Positions 8,153 through 16,890 of a stretch of DNA of 64,000 nucleotides are shown here, one piece after another. The stretch spans positions 1,426,001-1,490,000 of the forward strand of contig NZ_JARXUZ010000001.1 in NCBI RefSeq assembly GCF_029893365.1. Reading direction: 5' to 3'. The stretch is from Cryobacterium sp. CG_9.6. Its GTDB lineage: Bacteria; Actinomycetota; Actinomycetes; Actinomycetales; Microbacteriaceae. The position numbers and the translations under genes are program-made. The notes under the pieces were generated by a model that was given only the letters and a program-made list of their open reading frames with translations, was not told the origin of the DNA and ran no database searches. The first letter of the stretch is position 1; every line of letters starts with the position of its first letter.

Positions 8153-9643
8153 CTAGGCGATGACCGCGTTCGTGTGCCGACGTACTGGTCCCGCCACGGA
8201 CTCGGCGAGCAGGGAGCGGGCCGCGAGACCGATGATGGCGCTGTAGGTGGGATACGCAAAACGCACGTTGGCCAATGTCTGCACGTCAATCCCCGCGGCC
8301 ATCGCCGTCGTCACGGACTGAATGACCTCGACCGCATTCTCACCCGTCGCATGAGCGCCAAGAATGAGTTCCCGTCGGCGGTCGCTGATGAGTTTCAGAA
8401 ATCCCAGCTCGCGGTCGTCAATCACAGCGCGATCGAGTTGTGAGTACGGCACCACCGTGACCACGCAGAATTCATCGCGACGTCGGGCCTCAACCTCGGT
8501 CAGGCCGACACCGGCATAGTCGGGGTCGGTGAATCCACCCGCGGGGAGTGCGCTGCGGGGGCTGCGTCGGTTTGCGTCGAGGACGGCGTTCTCGGCTGCC
8601 GCTTCGCCCTCGGACTGCGCTGCCTGCACCAACATGTCGCGGCCGTTGGCATCGCCCACAGCGAAGATGTGTGGCACGGAACTGCGAAAGTACAGGTCCA
8701 CGGGGATGGATGAGCGGCTGGGAACCACGCCGGCATATTCGAGGCCCAGGTCATCGACATCTGCTGGCCACCCGGTTGCCATGATGACCGCGTCGAAATC
8801 GGCTGAGACATCTTTTCCGTGCTGTCGCCAGGTCAGCGTGATGGAGCCGTCGGGGTTCCGCTCCAGTGCATTGACGCCCTGAATGCCCAGTCGGAGATCG
8901 ACGCCCTGCGTGGCGAAGGCATCTGCCACCGTGTGCGAGATGGACTCATCGGAGGTGGTGAGGATTCGGTCAGCCACGTCGAGCAGGGTCACGGCCGAGC
9001 CAAAGGAATTGAACACGGTTACCAGTTGCGCTCCGGTGTTCCCACCGCCGATGACAGCAAGCCGGGCGGGAATTTCCGGTAGGTCGAGCACGTGTTCGGG
9101 TACGACCGCTAGTTCAGCTCCCGGCACGGGAAGTCGGCGGGAGTGACCGCCCACGCAGACGATAACGGCGTCTGCCGAAATCGTTCGCCCACTGTCGAGA
9201 ACGATGGTGAAGGGATCGATGAAGCGGGCGCGACCCTCAAGAATGAGCTGTACACCGGCATCAGCGAACCGTGTTGCCTCGCTTTTCATGGACCGCACGC
9301 GGTCCATGGTGTCTCGAACCCGGGCAACCATGGCGGGCCAGTCGATGGGGCGTTCGGTGACGGAGATGCCGTAGGCGTTGGCCGTTCGAATTTCCCGCAG
9401 GAGTCTCGCCGTCTTGGCCAGGACACGGGTGGGTACGCAGCCCGTATTCACGCATGTGCCACCGAGGCGGTCGGCCTCACAGATGGCTACGGATGCGCCC
9501 AGTTCGGCGGCGCGCAGGGCCGCGGCTGTTCCCGCCGGTCCTGCACCGATGACGACGACATCAAAATGCTCGCGAATGCCATCGAGACCGGAGTCTGGGG
9601 CCGCAGTGGGCGTAGTGAGCTCGGTAATTGGAACAACGGTCAT
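8153..9643 (-). CDS. FAD-dependent pyridine nucleotide-disulfide oxidoreductase (Lpd/MerA-like)
   Basis: About 496 residues from the ATG at 9643, which has a GGGAG ribosome site. N-terminal FAD motif VVVIGAGPAGTAAAL (near residue 28), redox-active GGTCVNTGCVP (near 62), NAD(P)-binding RLAVIGGGNTGAQLV (near 190) and FAVGDANGRDML (near 330). The C-terminal dimerisation domain has FAYPTYSAIIG where lipoamide dehydrogenases and glutathione reductases carry the catalytic HPT/HAHPT histidine, so the His is Tyr. That makes a standard lipoamide dehydrogenase unlikely and resembles MerA-like or unassigned members. The 2-oxoacid dehydrogenase operon at 33-37 kb has no E3, but this gene is a poor candidate for one. 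Confidence 0.85.
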   Translation of the reverse strand: MTVVPITELTTPTAAPDSGLDGIREHFDVVVIGAGPAGTAAALRAAELGASVAICEADRLGGTCVNTGCVPTRVLAKTARLLREIRTANAYGISVTERPIDWPAMVARVRDTMDRVRSMKSEATRFADAGVQLILEGRARFIDPFTIVLDSGRTISADAVIVCVGGHSRRLPVPGAELAVVPEHVLDLPEIPARLAVIGGGNTGAQLVTVFNSFGSAVTLLDVADRILTTSDESISHTVADAFATQGVDLRLGIQGVNALERNPDGSITLTWRQHGKDVSADFDAVIMATGWPADVDDLGLEYAGVVPSRSSIPVDLYFRSSVPHIFAVGDANGRDMLVQAAQSEGEAAAENAVLDANRRSPRSALPAGGFTDPDYAGVGLTEVEARRRDEFCVVTVVPYSQLDRAVIDDRELGFLKLISDRRRELILGAHATGENAVEVIQSVTTAMAAGIDVQTLANVRFAYPTYSAIIGLAARSLLAESVAGPVRRHTNAVIA

Positions 9644-9847
9644 TGCGGTCTCCCACGCTTTAGAGGTGCCAATACTGTGACATTTCTGACTGTGAAACAG
9701 CCCGTCGGGACGCGGACTGTGAGGGATGAAGTGGCTGTGCATCTCGAGGGCTCCTCTGGCAAGAGCACGAGCAGAAACGGGTGTACACATCTCTGATTTT
9801 TATGGATATTTTTGTGAGGTTTGCTCGTGTTTATGTGCTATCGGGAG

Positions 9848-9853
9848 TAAAAT
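9848..9853 (+). promoter_or_regulatory. -10 hexamer TAAAAT, leaderless start of the DUF222/HNH gene
   Basis: TAAAAT ends 6 nt before the ATG at 9860, matching the spacing seen at other genes in this window. A GGGAG just before the box would lie upstream of the transcript. Confidence 0.45.
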
Positions 9854-9859
9854 GGTGGC

Positions 9860-11506
9860 ATGGAAACCACAGGTGAACCAGAGGAACCGCCCCCGGCGTG
9901 GCCGGGTGACGCGGAGCGTGATGCCTTTCTGACAAGTTTCGTCTCCCCCTCCGACATTGAGGATTTTGAGAACTTTTTTGATTTTGAGGAGGGGCTGAGT
10001 CCGGAGGGCGCGAGGCGGGCGGCGGCGTTTGACGCCGAGGACCGCCTCCGGTTGGCGGGGGCAACGTCCTGCACGGAGGGGACCTCGGGGTGTGAGGCGC
10101 GCGAAGCGCTGCCGGATGCGCAACTGGCGTTGGCGTTTTTGGTTCTGCCCAGTGAAGCCTTCAGTACCGGGGCGACGGCGAGCCCGGCGGCACTCATTGA
10201 CCGGGTGGTCTATTTTGAGAAGGTCATCGCCTGGGCTCAGGCGGGCAAAGCCACCGCCGTGGACGACGCTGTCACCCGCGCACTCGCTAATGCCGAAACC
10301 GGTAAAGCCACCGGCCACGACCGGTGGGAAGCACCGTATGCAGCTGAACGTGCGGTGACGGCGGAGATCGCGTGCGCCCTGCGCATCCCAGAAGGCACCG
10401 CGTGCGCCCTCATCCGCGACAGTCGCAGCCTCACCCACGCCCTACCCGCCACCCTCGCCGCATTGCGGGCAGGCCAGATCAGTGAACGCCACGTGCACCG
10501 CCTGATCGATCACGTCTCCTCCCTGCCCGCACTGAGCCAGCCAGAATTCGAAGAGGCACTGCTGCCGCTAGCGAAAACATTGACGGTGGCAAAGTTTGAC
10601 CTGAAAGCACGCCGCCTTCGAGAAGCCCTGCACCCCGACACCATCGCCGAACGCCGCCTGACGTGCCTGGCCAACCGGCGCGTGGCCCTCTTCCCCGGCC
10701 AAGACAGCATGTCCACCCTATGGATTTCGGCGGCGTCCGATGACCTCCAAGCCATCTTCACCCGCCTCACCGACACGGCCACCAGTTTGCAGGGCACCGA
10801 CGAACTCCGAAACCGCGCCCAACTCACCGCCGACGTGGCCGTTGACCTGCTCCTCACCGGGGTCACCGAAACAGGCCTCGGCGCCGGCATCAGCGCCCAC
10901 GTCAACGTCACCGTCCCGGTACTCACCCTGCTCGGCCGAAGCGAGGAACCCGGGTCCCTCGAAGGCTACGGACCCATCGACCCCGAAACCGCCCGCCGCC
11001 TCGCCGGCACCGCAACAAGCTTCACCCGCATCCTCACCCACCCCGAAACAGGCATCGTGCTCTCCGTCAGTAACGAACACTTCGCCGTCCCCGCCGCCCT
11101 AAAACGCTACCAACAGATCCGCGACGAAACCTGCCGCTTCCCCGGCTGCAACCGAACCGCCCGGCACAGCGACCTCGACCACACCATCGCCCGCCAATTC
11201 GGTGGCCCCACCACCAGCACCAACCTCGCCCACCTCTGCAAACCCTGCCACGCCCTCAAACACAACACCAACTGGACCGTCACCCAAACCCCCAACGGCA
11301 ACCTCCACTGGACCTCCCCCGCCGGCAAACACTACGCCACCAACCCCGCCACCCGAATGCCACCCCCACTCACCCACCCCGGCACCACACCCCGAAAAAC
11401 ACCCCGAAAAACCACCTACACCAACCCCTTCAACACCCCCTTCAACACCCCCAACCCCTACGACACCAACCAAAACCCCACCACCAACGACCCCGCCCCC
11501 TTCTAG
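9860..11506 (+). CDS. HNH endonuclease signature protein with DUF222 (13E12 repeat family)
   Basis: 548 residues. An acidic N-terminus leads into an alpha-helical DUF222 region (about 100-330), then a C-terminal HNH nuclease fold with CRFPGC (near 427), DLDHT, NLAHLCKPCHALKH (near 455) and the expected His/Asn and zinc cysteines. In mycobacteria and Microbacteriaceae these proteins are multi-copy and often next to mobile DNA; their role is unknown. The last 40 or so codons are a Thr/Asn/Pro-rich tail written in an extreme C- and A-rich composition with short direct repeats (CACCCCGAAAAA, twice). The gene marks the start of the accessory region. Confidence 0.85.
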   Translation: METTGEPEEPPPAWPGDAERDAFLTSFVSPSDIEDFENFFDFEEGLSPEGARRAAAFDAEDRLRLAGATSCTEGTSGCEAREALPDAQLALAFLVLPSEAFSTGATASPAALIDRVVYFEKVIAWAQAGKATAVDDAVTRALANAETGKATGHDRWEAPYAAERAVTAEIACALRIPEGTACALIRDSRSLTHALPATLAALRAGQISERHVHRLIDHVSSLPALSQPEFEEALLPLAKTLTVAKFDLKARRLREALHPDTIAERRLTCLANRRVALFPGQDSMSTLWISAASDDLQAIFTRLTDTATSLQGTDELRNRAQLTADVAVDLLLTGVTETGLGAGISAHVNVTVPVLTLLGRSEEPGSLEGYGPIDPETARRLAGTATSFTRILTHPETGIVLSVSNEHFAVPAALKRYQQIRDETCRFPGCNRTARHSDLDHTIARQFGGPTTSTNLAHLCKPCHALKHNTNWTVTQTPNGNLHWTSPAGKHYATNPATRMPPPLTHPGTTPRKTPRKTTYTNPFNTPFNTPNPYDTNQNPTTNDPAPF

Positions 11507-12540
11507 GTGCGGTGGGTCGTCAGTGGGGGAGTGGCCCTGACCTCGTCGAGTGGATAACTCACAAGAGAGAGTGTTCGCGATGGCAAGACCACGGCGGGAG
11601 CACATCGAGTACGCTGACGCCTACCCTGCAGGAAACAGGTGCTAAAAATTACCGTGCCGCATTTCAGGAGGTGAAACTCTCACAACGGGGCTGGTCAGTG
11701 GTCAGCATCGATTCGTTGTGCTATTTGGTAACCGTCTCGGGAGAAGACGGTGTGGAAAGGGACTCCAGGGTGGATGTGCCGAGCGATGTCCTCAACAGAG
11801 CTCCACTCTGCGGGTATGCTTCCGGATTGCAGGTCGACGACCAGGTACTCGGGAAGCGGATTCTTGTTGCCCACCCAGTACACCGTTGTGCGGGGCACCA
11901 GATATGCCATGAGTCCGATGTCGGATTCCACCACAGCGTGATCAGGGACACGAGCGAGGGCAGCATGTGCAGCTTCGTTGCGACTATTTGAGAATTGAGT
12001 CTGCGTGCTGACGAGTTTCGCAAGTGGTAGCTGGGGCAAAAGGGCGACGGCGGCCAGGACCACAAGGGCTGGTGCTATTCGTCCGTATGTGCGCATCCAT
12101 CGAGTTCGGCCAGATCGACAGGCTGTGATTCCGTCGAGAACCGCGCAGAACAGGATGGGCATGAGCACGGCGCTGTATTGCCAGGTGGGACCCCAATATC
12201 CAGAGTTGTCGGAGAGGAATCGCCACGCCAGAGTTGGCAAAAGAACCAGAACCAGTGGAGACCGGAGAGCGATTGCACCGGACGCCACGACGAGCAGGAC
12301 GAGGGTCAGGGCTTTCTCGGGGTGGAAAAAGGACGTCGAAGGGGCCGCAAGGTTCATGCTTTCCGCATAGGCCCAATGGCCATCGGGGTTGAGCATGGGG
12401 AGCACGATCAGACTGGCTATTCCGAACCACGCGACACCCCACACGGCCAGCCAAATTCCGAGGGGTTGGCGGCTGCGGTAGGCGAGCACGATACCGATTG
12501 CGGCCACGGTTAGGCCCAAGTCCTCCTTCACGAAAACCAG

Positions 12541-12543
12541 GGG
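12541..12543. repeat. Target-site duplication GGG, left copy (right copy 13841-13843)
   Basis: GGG borders the IS3 element on both sides. Taking one copy out with the element restores the DUF2079 reading frame, which fixes the ends to the base. Confidence 0.8.
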
Positions 12544-12612
12544 TGACCTGCCGCGGATATCTCGGACAGTGGGCCCTCTTAAAATGAGAGTTCACTGAAA
12601 GTAGAGATCAGC

Positions 12613-12903
12613 ATGGCCGCAGCACGTAGGCGTTTCACCCAAGAGTTCAAAGACGAGCTGTGCCGCGAGGTGATCAATACCTCCAAACCGATCAAGGACG
12701 TCGCCACCGCATACGGCGTCGGGCCCGAGACGCTCCGGAACTGGCTCAACAAATACCGCGAGGCCAACGGCGGCACCGAAGCGGACCTGACAGTGTCGGA
12801 ACGGGCCCGTCTGAAGGAACTCGAGCGGGAAGTTCAAGAGCTGCGGGCGGAGACCGCTTTCTTGAAAAAAGCCAGCGCTTACTTCGCGCGGGAGCAGCGG
12901 TAG
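12613..12903 (+). CDS. IS3-family transposase OrfA
   Basis: 96 residues. An N-terminal helix-turn-helix (RRRFTQEFKDEL, then VATAYGVGPETLRNWLNKYR near residue 37) binds the element ends. A leucine-zipper-like ERARLKELEREVQELRAE (near 63) mediates assembly. An A6G run at 12865-12871 lies in the zone where IS3 elements shift -1 to make OrfAB, although its codon phase (AAA AAA G) is not the canonical A AAA AAG. OrfB lies in the -1 frame. Confidence 0.93.
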   Translation: MAAARRRFTQEFKDELCREVINTSKPIKDVATAYGVGPETLRNWLNKYREANGGTEADLTVSERARLKELEREVQELRAETAFLKKASAYFAREQR

Positions 12904-13796
12904 TGAGCAAGTACGAGTACATCGACTCCCAAAATTCTGAGCCCACCAACCGGAATTCGGTGGTGAAAATGTGCCTCTGGCTGGCCGTGTCAACGTCCGG
13001 TTTCTACCACTGGGCGATCCGGCCGCAGTCCGCGACCGCGGCCCGGCGAGAGGCCCTGATCGCGCGGATTCAACACTTCTTCGAGGAGTCCGACGGCACC
13101 TACGGATACCGCCGAATCCACGCCGACCTCGCCGCGGAGCAGACCGAGTGCTCGCCCGAGCTGGTGCGGCAGCTTATGCGCCAGATTGGCCTCGTAGCCT
13201 GCCAACCACGGCCTTTCCGCATCACTACCGAAGCCGATGCCGAAGCGGCCGCCAACATGCCCGACCTCGTCAAACGCGACTTCACCGCCGACCGCCCCGG
13301 GGTGAAGTTCGTCGGCGATATTACCTACATCCATACCTGGCAAGGATTCATCTATCTGGCCACCGTCATCGACTGCTATTCCAAGAAGGTTGTCGGCTGG
13401 TCCATCGCCGATCACATGCGCACCGAGCTCGTCGCCGACGCCCTCCGCAACGCCGCTGCGACGACCGTGATCGAGGCCGACGCGATCTGGCATTCCGACC
13501 GCGGCAGCGTCTATACCTCGGCCGAATTTCGGGCTCTCGTGTCCGGCCTGGGGATGCGTTCCTCCATGGGCCGCACCGGCGTGTGTTGGGACAACAGCAT
13601 GGCGGAAAGTTTCTTCTCGATGCTCAAGAATGAGCGTGTTTATCGCACCGCTTACGCCACGAAATCACAAGCTCGCAGCGACGTCATTCGCTATATCGAA
13701 GGGTTTTACAACAGCCGACGCCGGCACTCCGCTCTCGGTTACCGACGGCCCAATGAAGTCCACTATGGTTATCAGCAGCCAGCATTGGCAGCGTAG
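12903..13796 (+). CDS. IS3-family transposase OrfB (DDE integrase domain)
   Basis: About 297 residues from a GTG that overlaps the OrfA stop (TAGTG). It could be made by -1 frameshifting from OrfA or by re-initiation. It contains HTH_21-type YGYRRIHADL (near residue 62) and an rve core with Asp in FVGDITYIHTW (near 138), Asp in WHSDRGSVYTS (near 198) and Glu in SMAESFFSMLKNE (near 233), the catalytic DD(35)E set. The C-terminal YNSRRRHSALGYRRPNE is the usual family ending. Confidence 0.95.
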   Translation: MSKYEYIDSQNSEPTNRNSVVKMCLWLAVSTSGFYHWAIRPQSATAARREALIARIQHFFEESDGTYGYRRIHADLAAEQTECSPELVRQLMRQIGLVACQPRPFRITTEADAEAAANMPDLVKRDFTADRPGVKFVGDITYIHTWQGFIYLATVIDCYSKKVVGWSIADHMRTELVADALRNAAATTVIEADAIWHSDRGSVYTSAEFRALVSGLGMRSSMGRTGVCWDNSMAESFFSMLKNERVYRTAYATKSQARSDVIRYIEGFYNSRRRHSALGYRRPNEVHYGYQQPALAA

Positions 13797-14525
13797 AAGA
13801 ATCCACTAATTCCGCTGTCCGAAATGCCCGCGGCAGCTCAGGGCATGGCCCAGACCATGCAGGCAACCCACTGACGACGGAGAAACGCGGTCAGAGAGAA
13901 TGCGAGGAGGGGAACTGCGAAGGCGATCTCGTGGAACTGAACCTCCATGGCACCCTGGAGCCCCCAGCTGAATCCAAAAGCCAACCCAAACAGCACTCCT
14001 GCAGGGTGACCCAGCAAGTGGCCGGCCGCGAAAGCGATAGTGCCTGCAGCGACCCCAAAGAGCACATTCTGCACGAGCATCACGGTGAAGGCGCTCGGGA
14101 ACGCCGCATAGATCGGCGCGAGTAAAACGAGTAGGGGGTGAAAGTGGTCCCCGAGAAGATTGAATTCGTCGCCCTTGATTGCGACGATGGGTGCGTCTAG
14201 TGACGCGTACTGTTTCGCGAGTTGGGTGAAGATTCCCAAATCCCATGATGGAACCACAAAAGTCTTCCATTGAAACCATGAGAACACCGTGTAAACAGCG
14301 GTCGTAATGAGCCCGACCATTACGGCGGGACCGATGCTCCGAGCCCTTACGGCAATCGCCGGGGCTGCGACATGCGCGGGCGACAATGTGGTCATATGCT
14401 CCCCCTGATTCGCGGACGCCATCCCACAGTTTCGACCAAACGTATCAGCTCGCAGCAAACTCGACTTCGCGGCTACCGGTCCCCAATTGGTGCGGGGAGA
14501 GGTGTTTGGGCAATATGACGATGAG

Positions 14526-14666
14526 AGCTGCCTCACCACCGAAGCAGCGCACCTGCGAGCCACCGGACTGACCATGACTGAGATCGTCGCCAAATGCGGC
14601 ATCACCCGGTCAAGCCTGCACCGCTGCCTGCCACCGCGCGCAGGTCTCAGCGCAACGTGTCGTTAA
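14526..14666 (+). pseudogene. Remnant of a serine-recombinase-type C-terminal helix-turn-helix
   Basis: An open stretch of 46 codons reads LTTEAAHLRATGLTMTEI and continues to GITRSSLHRCLPP before TAA. The A-x-x-L-R-x-x-G-L-T-x-x-E-I pattern followed by G-I-T-R-S-S-L matches the DNA-binding tail of resolvase/invertase proteins. No recombinase catalytic domain is found upstream, where the DUF2079 start region begins. It is read as a decayed fragment; a chance resemblance to another HTH protein cannot be excluded. Confidence 0.45.
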
Positions 14667-14784
14667 CAGCCAACTCAGTGAACTGTATTGGGGGATTGGG
14701 AGCGGGGTCATCCGTCGGTTCTCAGAAGACCTACGAATCGAATTCGCCGAGTAAAATCATCTGTCGTCTCGGAACCTGCAGTAC

Positions 14785-15264
14785 ATGCGGACCTCTGCCC
14801 TTGCCCTTGTCTGGCCGAGCGAGCACATTGTGCAGCAGATCGCGAAAGATCCCTACGTGTTCGACGTCCTCGCGCTGACCGATGAGGCCGCCGAGTGCGA
14901 CATGGAACAGTCCCTGATGGAACGCATCGTTGAAACCCCGCGGGAACTCGACGCCGGCTTCGCAGTCGTCAGCCGATACGTGTACGTCGACGTGGGCGGC
15001 GACGACTTCTCCCTCGACGTGTTGTTCTTCCACGTCGTCCAGCTCCGCTACGTCGTCGTCGACAAGCTCCGGTTCGCTACCCACAATCCAACGGTCGGGA
15101 TCCGCATCTGCGGCAGCCACAACGACAACACTGTCCGGTACGTCCTCGGTCAGACCGATGCCCCCGCGTTCACTGCGAGCGTGTTCGGACATCTGGTTGA
15201 TGAACTCATTGAGTCTCACAAGCTCGTGGCTTCGGGTGTCTCGCAACTCACTCGCCATCCATGA
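14785..15264 (+). pseudogene. Degraded DUF1016 (YhcG-type PD-(D/E)XK nuclease) gene with internal deletion
   Basis: About 160 codons beginning SEHIVQQIAKDPYVFDVLAL and continuing LMERIVETPRELDAGFAVV, then VDVGGDDFSLDVLFFHVVQL. These match the nuclease half of the DUF1016/YhcG family. In intact members the strand YVVV(D/E) is followed by LK-x-G-x-F-x-P-x-x-x-G-K-L-x-F-Y. Here it jumps from YVVVDKLRFA straight to THNPTVGIRICGS, so about 20 residues with the catalytic (E/D)-x-K lysine are missing. The N-terminal half of the family (about 150 residues) is also absent. The conclusion rests on family knowledge, not on an alignment run here. Confidence 0.7.
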
Positions 15265-15690
15265 GCTGGGAGGCACCCGGACAGCAAGGCGAGACCCTCG
15301 AACTCGAGCGCTGTACCAGCGGGGAAGTGCCCGTCGATCGTTCCCTAATTGACGCGGTGACGCGGTGATTCCGTGGTCGGTTGACTATATCGGCTAGCGA
15401 ACGGCCGCTCTATGACCGACGTGACGGTTCGGCCGAGGACGTCGGAAGAGTTCGATCGTCCACGCGTCTCTCATGTTCACCCTTCACGGCATCGCTGACG
15501 ACGAGCTTGGGCGCGCATCGGTCAGCCTCGACCATCCGTGCGGTGCAGCCAACACGGCATTTCTTTACGACGTTGAATCAGGCACGCGATCGAGAGGTCG
15601 CCGGTTCCCTCGACTGTTGCGAGACGAACGACCGTAGGGTGGAGGTGCGCACGCACGATCGTGCTTATTGGAATTCAGGAGGAACCATCG
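15265..15690. other. 426-bp stretch with no convincing gene
   Basis: It lies between the DUF1016 remnant and the VOC gene. One short open frame (15473-15637, 54 codons, starting MFTLHGIADDELGRA) has plausible codon use, but I recognise no family and see no ribosome site. The rest looks like decayed sequence. The last 20 bases carry the AGGAGG ribosome site of the VOC gene. Confidence 0.5.
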
Positions 15691-16083
15691 ATGACGATTT
15701 TCCCACCCCTCGCCCATGTGGCGCTCACGGTACGAGACCTCGAGGTGAGCGTCCCGTGGTACACGGAGTTGTTCGAGGAGCAACCAGTGCTCGATGAGGA
15801 CACCGGACCCTTCCGCCACGTCGTCTGGATGGTGAGTGGCACTCTCGTCGGGCTGCACCAGTTCCCCGACTCGGACGTAACGATGCCGTTCAGCGAGCGT
15901 CGTGCGGGCTTGGATCACGTCGCATTCGGTGTTGCAGACCGGTCCGAGCTGGAGCATTGGGAGAAGCGCCTGGACCAGCTCGGTATCACCCACGACAGCA
16001 TCAAAGACGCCGGATACGGATCAGGACTGTCCTTCCGCGATCCCGACGGGCTGCCCCTAGAGTTCTTCGCGCCGCCGGCCTGA
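15691..16083 (+). CDS. VOC-superfamily protein (glyoxalase/bleomycin-resistance fold)
   Basis: 130 residues in two beta-alpha-beta-beta-beta modules: PLAHVALTVRDLEVSVPWY at the start and GLDHVAFGVADRSELEHW near residue 72, ending SFRDPDGLPLEFFAPP. His in the first module (HVALTV), His in LDHVAF and Glu in LEFF fit metal-ligand positions of the family. The ATG at 15691 is chosen because AGGAGG lies 7 nt upstream; longer starts exist but lack a site. The substrate is unknown: a dioxygenase, lyase or antibiotic-binding role are all possible. Confidence 0.85.
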   Translation: MTIFPPLAHVALTVRDLEVSVPWYTELFEEQPVLDEDTGPFRHVVWMVSGTLVGLHQFPDSDVTMPFSERRAGLDHVAFGVADRSELEHWEKRLDQLGITHDSIKDAGYGSGLSFRDPDGLPLEFFAPPA

Positions 16084-16102
16084 GAAGAATAAGCACTGCT
16101 TT

Positions 16103-16136
16103 GGTTGAGCGTCCGGGGCTAGACGGACGCTCAACC
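16103..16136 (+). terminator. Terminator after the VOC gene
   Basis: GGTTGAGCGTCCG pairs perfectly with CGGACGCTCAACC (13 bp, 8-nt loop), followed by TGTTTCTCTC. It lies between the VOC gene and the convergent pdxH gene and may serve both. Confidence 0.88.
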
Positions 16137-16248
16137 TGTTTCTCTCTGCACGCGACGGCTGCGCTCCTGAAAAAGCGAACCGCATCATGAGTCGAGCCGC
16201 GGCCGTGCCGCCGTAATACTCCGACGTCGCGGGTAGCTCCAACTTTGA

Positions 16249-16890
16249 TTACGGCTGGAGCCGTTCCAGCGTCCAGGAACCAGGTTCACCGGCCGTGAAC
16301 CGTAGGCGGTCGTGGAGTCGGGATGTGCGGCCCTGCCAGAACTCGATCGCGCGTGGAATCACACGGAACGCGCCCCAGTCCTCGGGCCGGGGAATATCCG
16401 TGTCGTCCGGATAACGCTCTTCCACCTGGCGAACCTGTTCCTCGATCCGGGCGCGGCTTGAGACGGGTCGGGACTGGTCGCTGGCGACCGCGGCAACGCG
16501 CGACCCCCTCGGTCGGCCGGCAAAATAGGAGTCGCTGGTGGCGGCATCCGTGGGAGTGGCCGTGCCGTAGACAATCACTTGGCGTTGCATGGAATACCAG
16601 GGAAACAGCAGCGAGACCTCCGGGTTGACACTCAACGCCCGGCCTTTGCGGGACGCATAGTTGGTGACGAATTCGAAGCCGCTGCCGTCGAGCCCCTTGA
16701 GCAGCACGGTTCGGCTGCTCGGTCGGCCGTCTGGGTCAACGGTGCTGACCACCATGGCATTGGGCTCGTAAAGCCCGGCCTGCTCCGCGGCAGCCAGCCA
16801 CAGGGGGAACTCGACCATCGGGTCGGGGTTGACCTCGGACTCGTTCAGGCTCACTGCGCCATAGTCGGTGTGACTCGTTAGGGATTCCAT
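16249..16890 (-). CDS. pdxH: Pyridoxamine 5'-phosphate oxidase
   Basis: 213 residues from the ATG at 16890. FMN enzyme that oxidises pyridoxamine/pyridoxine 5'-phosphate to pyridoxal 5'-phosphate. Family segments: EPNAMVVSTVDPDGRPSSRTVLLKG (split here: NAMVVSTVDPDG, then RPSSRTVLLKG, near residues 45-65), FVTNYASRKG, FPWYSMQRQVIVYG and the C-terminal WQGRTSRLHDR with EFWQ, which contacts the substrate phosphate. A longer start (16938, MGIFRVRR) is possible but adds a non-conserved basic leader. Confidence 0.95.
   Translation of the reverse strand: MESLTSHTDYGAVSLNESEVNPDPMVEFPLWLAAAEQAGLYEPNAMVVSTVDPDGRPSSRTVLLKGLDGSGFEFVTNYASRKGRALSVNPEVSLLFPWYSMQRQVIVYGTATPTDAATSDSYFAGRPRGSRVAAVASDQSRPVSSRARIEEQVRQVEERYPDDTDIPRPEDWGAFRVIPRAIEFWQGRTSRLHDRLRFTAGEPGSWTLERLQP

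Larger units (their letters stand above)
12544..13840 (+). mobile_element. Complete IS3-family insertion sequence, 1297 bp
   Basis: Imperfect 26-bp terminal inverted repeats (12544-12569 and 13815-13840; 22 of 26 match; both begin TGA and contain CTGCCGCGG and TCGGACAG), a 3-bp target duplication, and two overlapping transposase genes. The length and architecture are typical of the family. Both genes are open and the DDE residues are present, so the element looks able to move. It is inserted opposite to the direction of the DUF2079 gene. Confidence 0.95.
11695..14395 (-). pseudogene. DUF2079 membrane protein gene split by an IS3-family element
   Basis: The 5' part (14395 down to 13841) encodes the DUF2079 N-terminus with SWDLGIFTQLAKQYA and KGDEFNLLGDHFHPLLVLLAP. 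The 3' part (12543 down to 11695) continues with FVKEDLGLTVAAIGIVLAY and ends normally. Removing 12544-13840 and one GGG copy restores one frame reading W-A-M-P-L-V-F-V-K-E-D across the join, about 466 codons, normal for this family of multi-spanning membrane proteins (glycosyltransferase-fold relatives). The start ATG at 14395 has a GGGGGAG ribosome site. As it stands the 5' half stops four bases into the junction, so the gene is inactive. No other damage is visible, implying a recent insertion. Confidence 0.92.

Noticed and set aside
8153..9643. Dihydrolipoamide dehydrogenase (E3) for the 33-kb operon
   Set aside because: The catalytic C-terminal His is replaced by Tyr and the gene is 24 kb from the operon, next to an ArsR regulator.
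15381..15797. Rightward 138-codon frame overlapping the VOC gene start
   Set aside because: Overlaps a well-supported gene with its own AGGAGG site; Arg/Thr/Ser-rich product without a domain.
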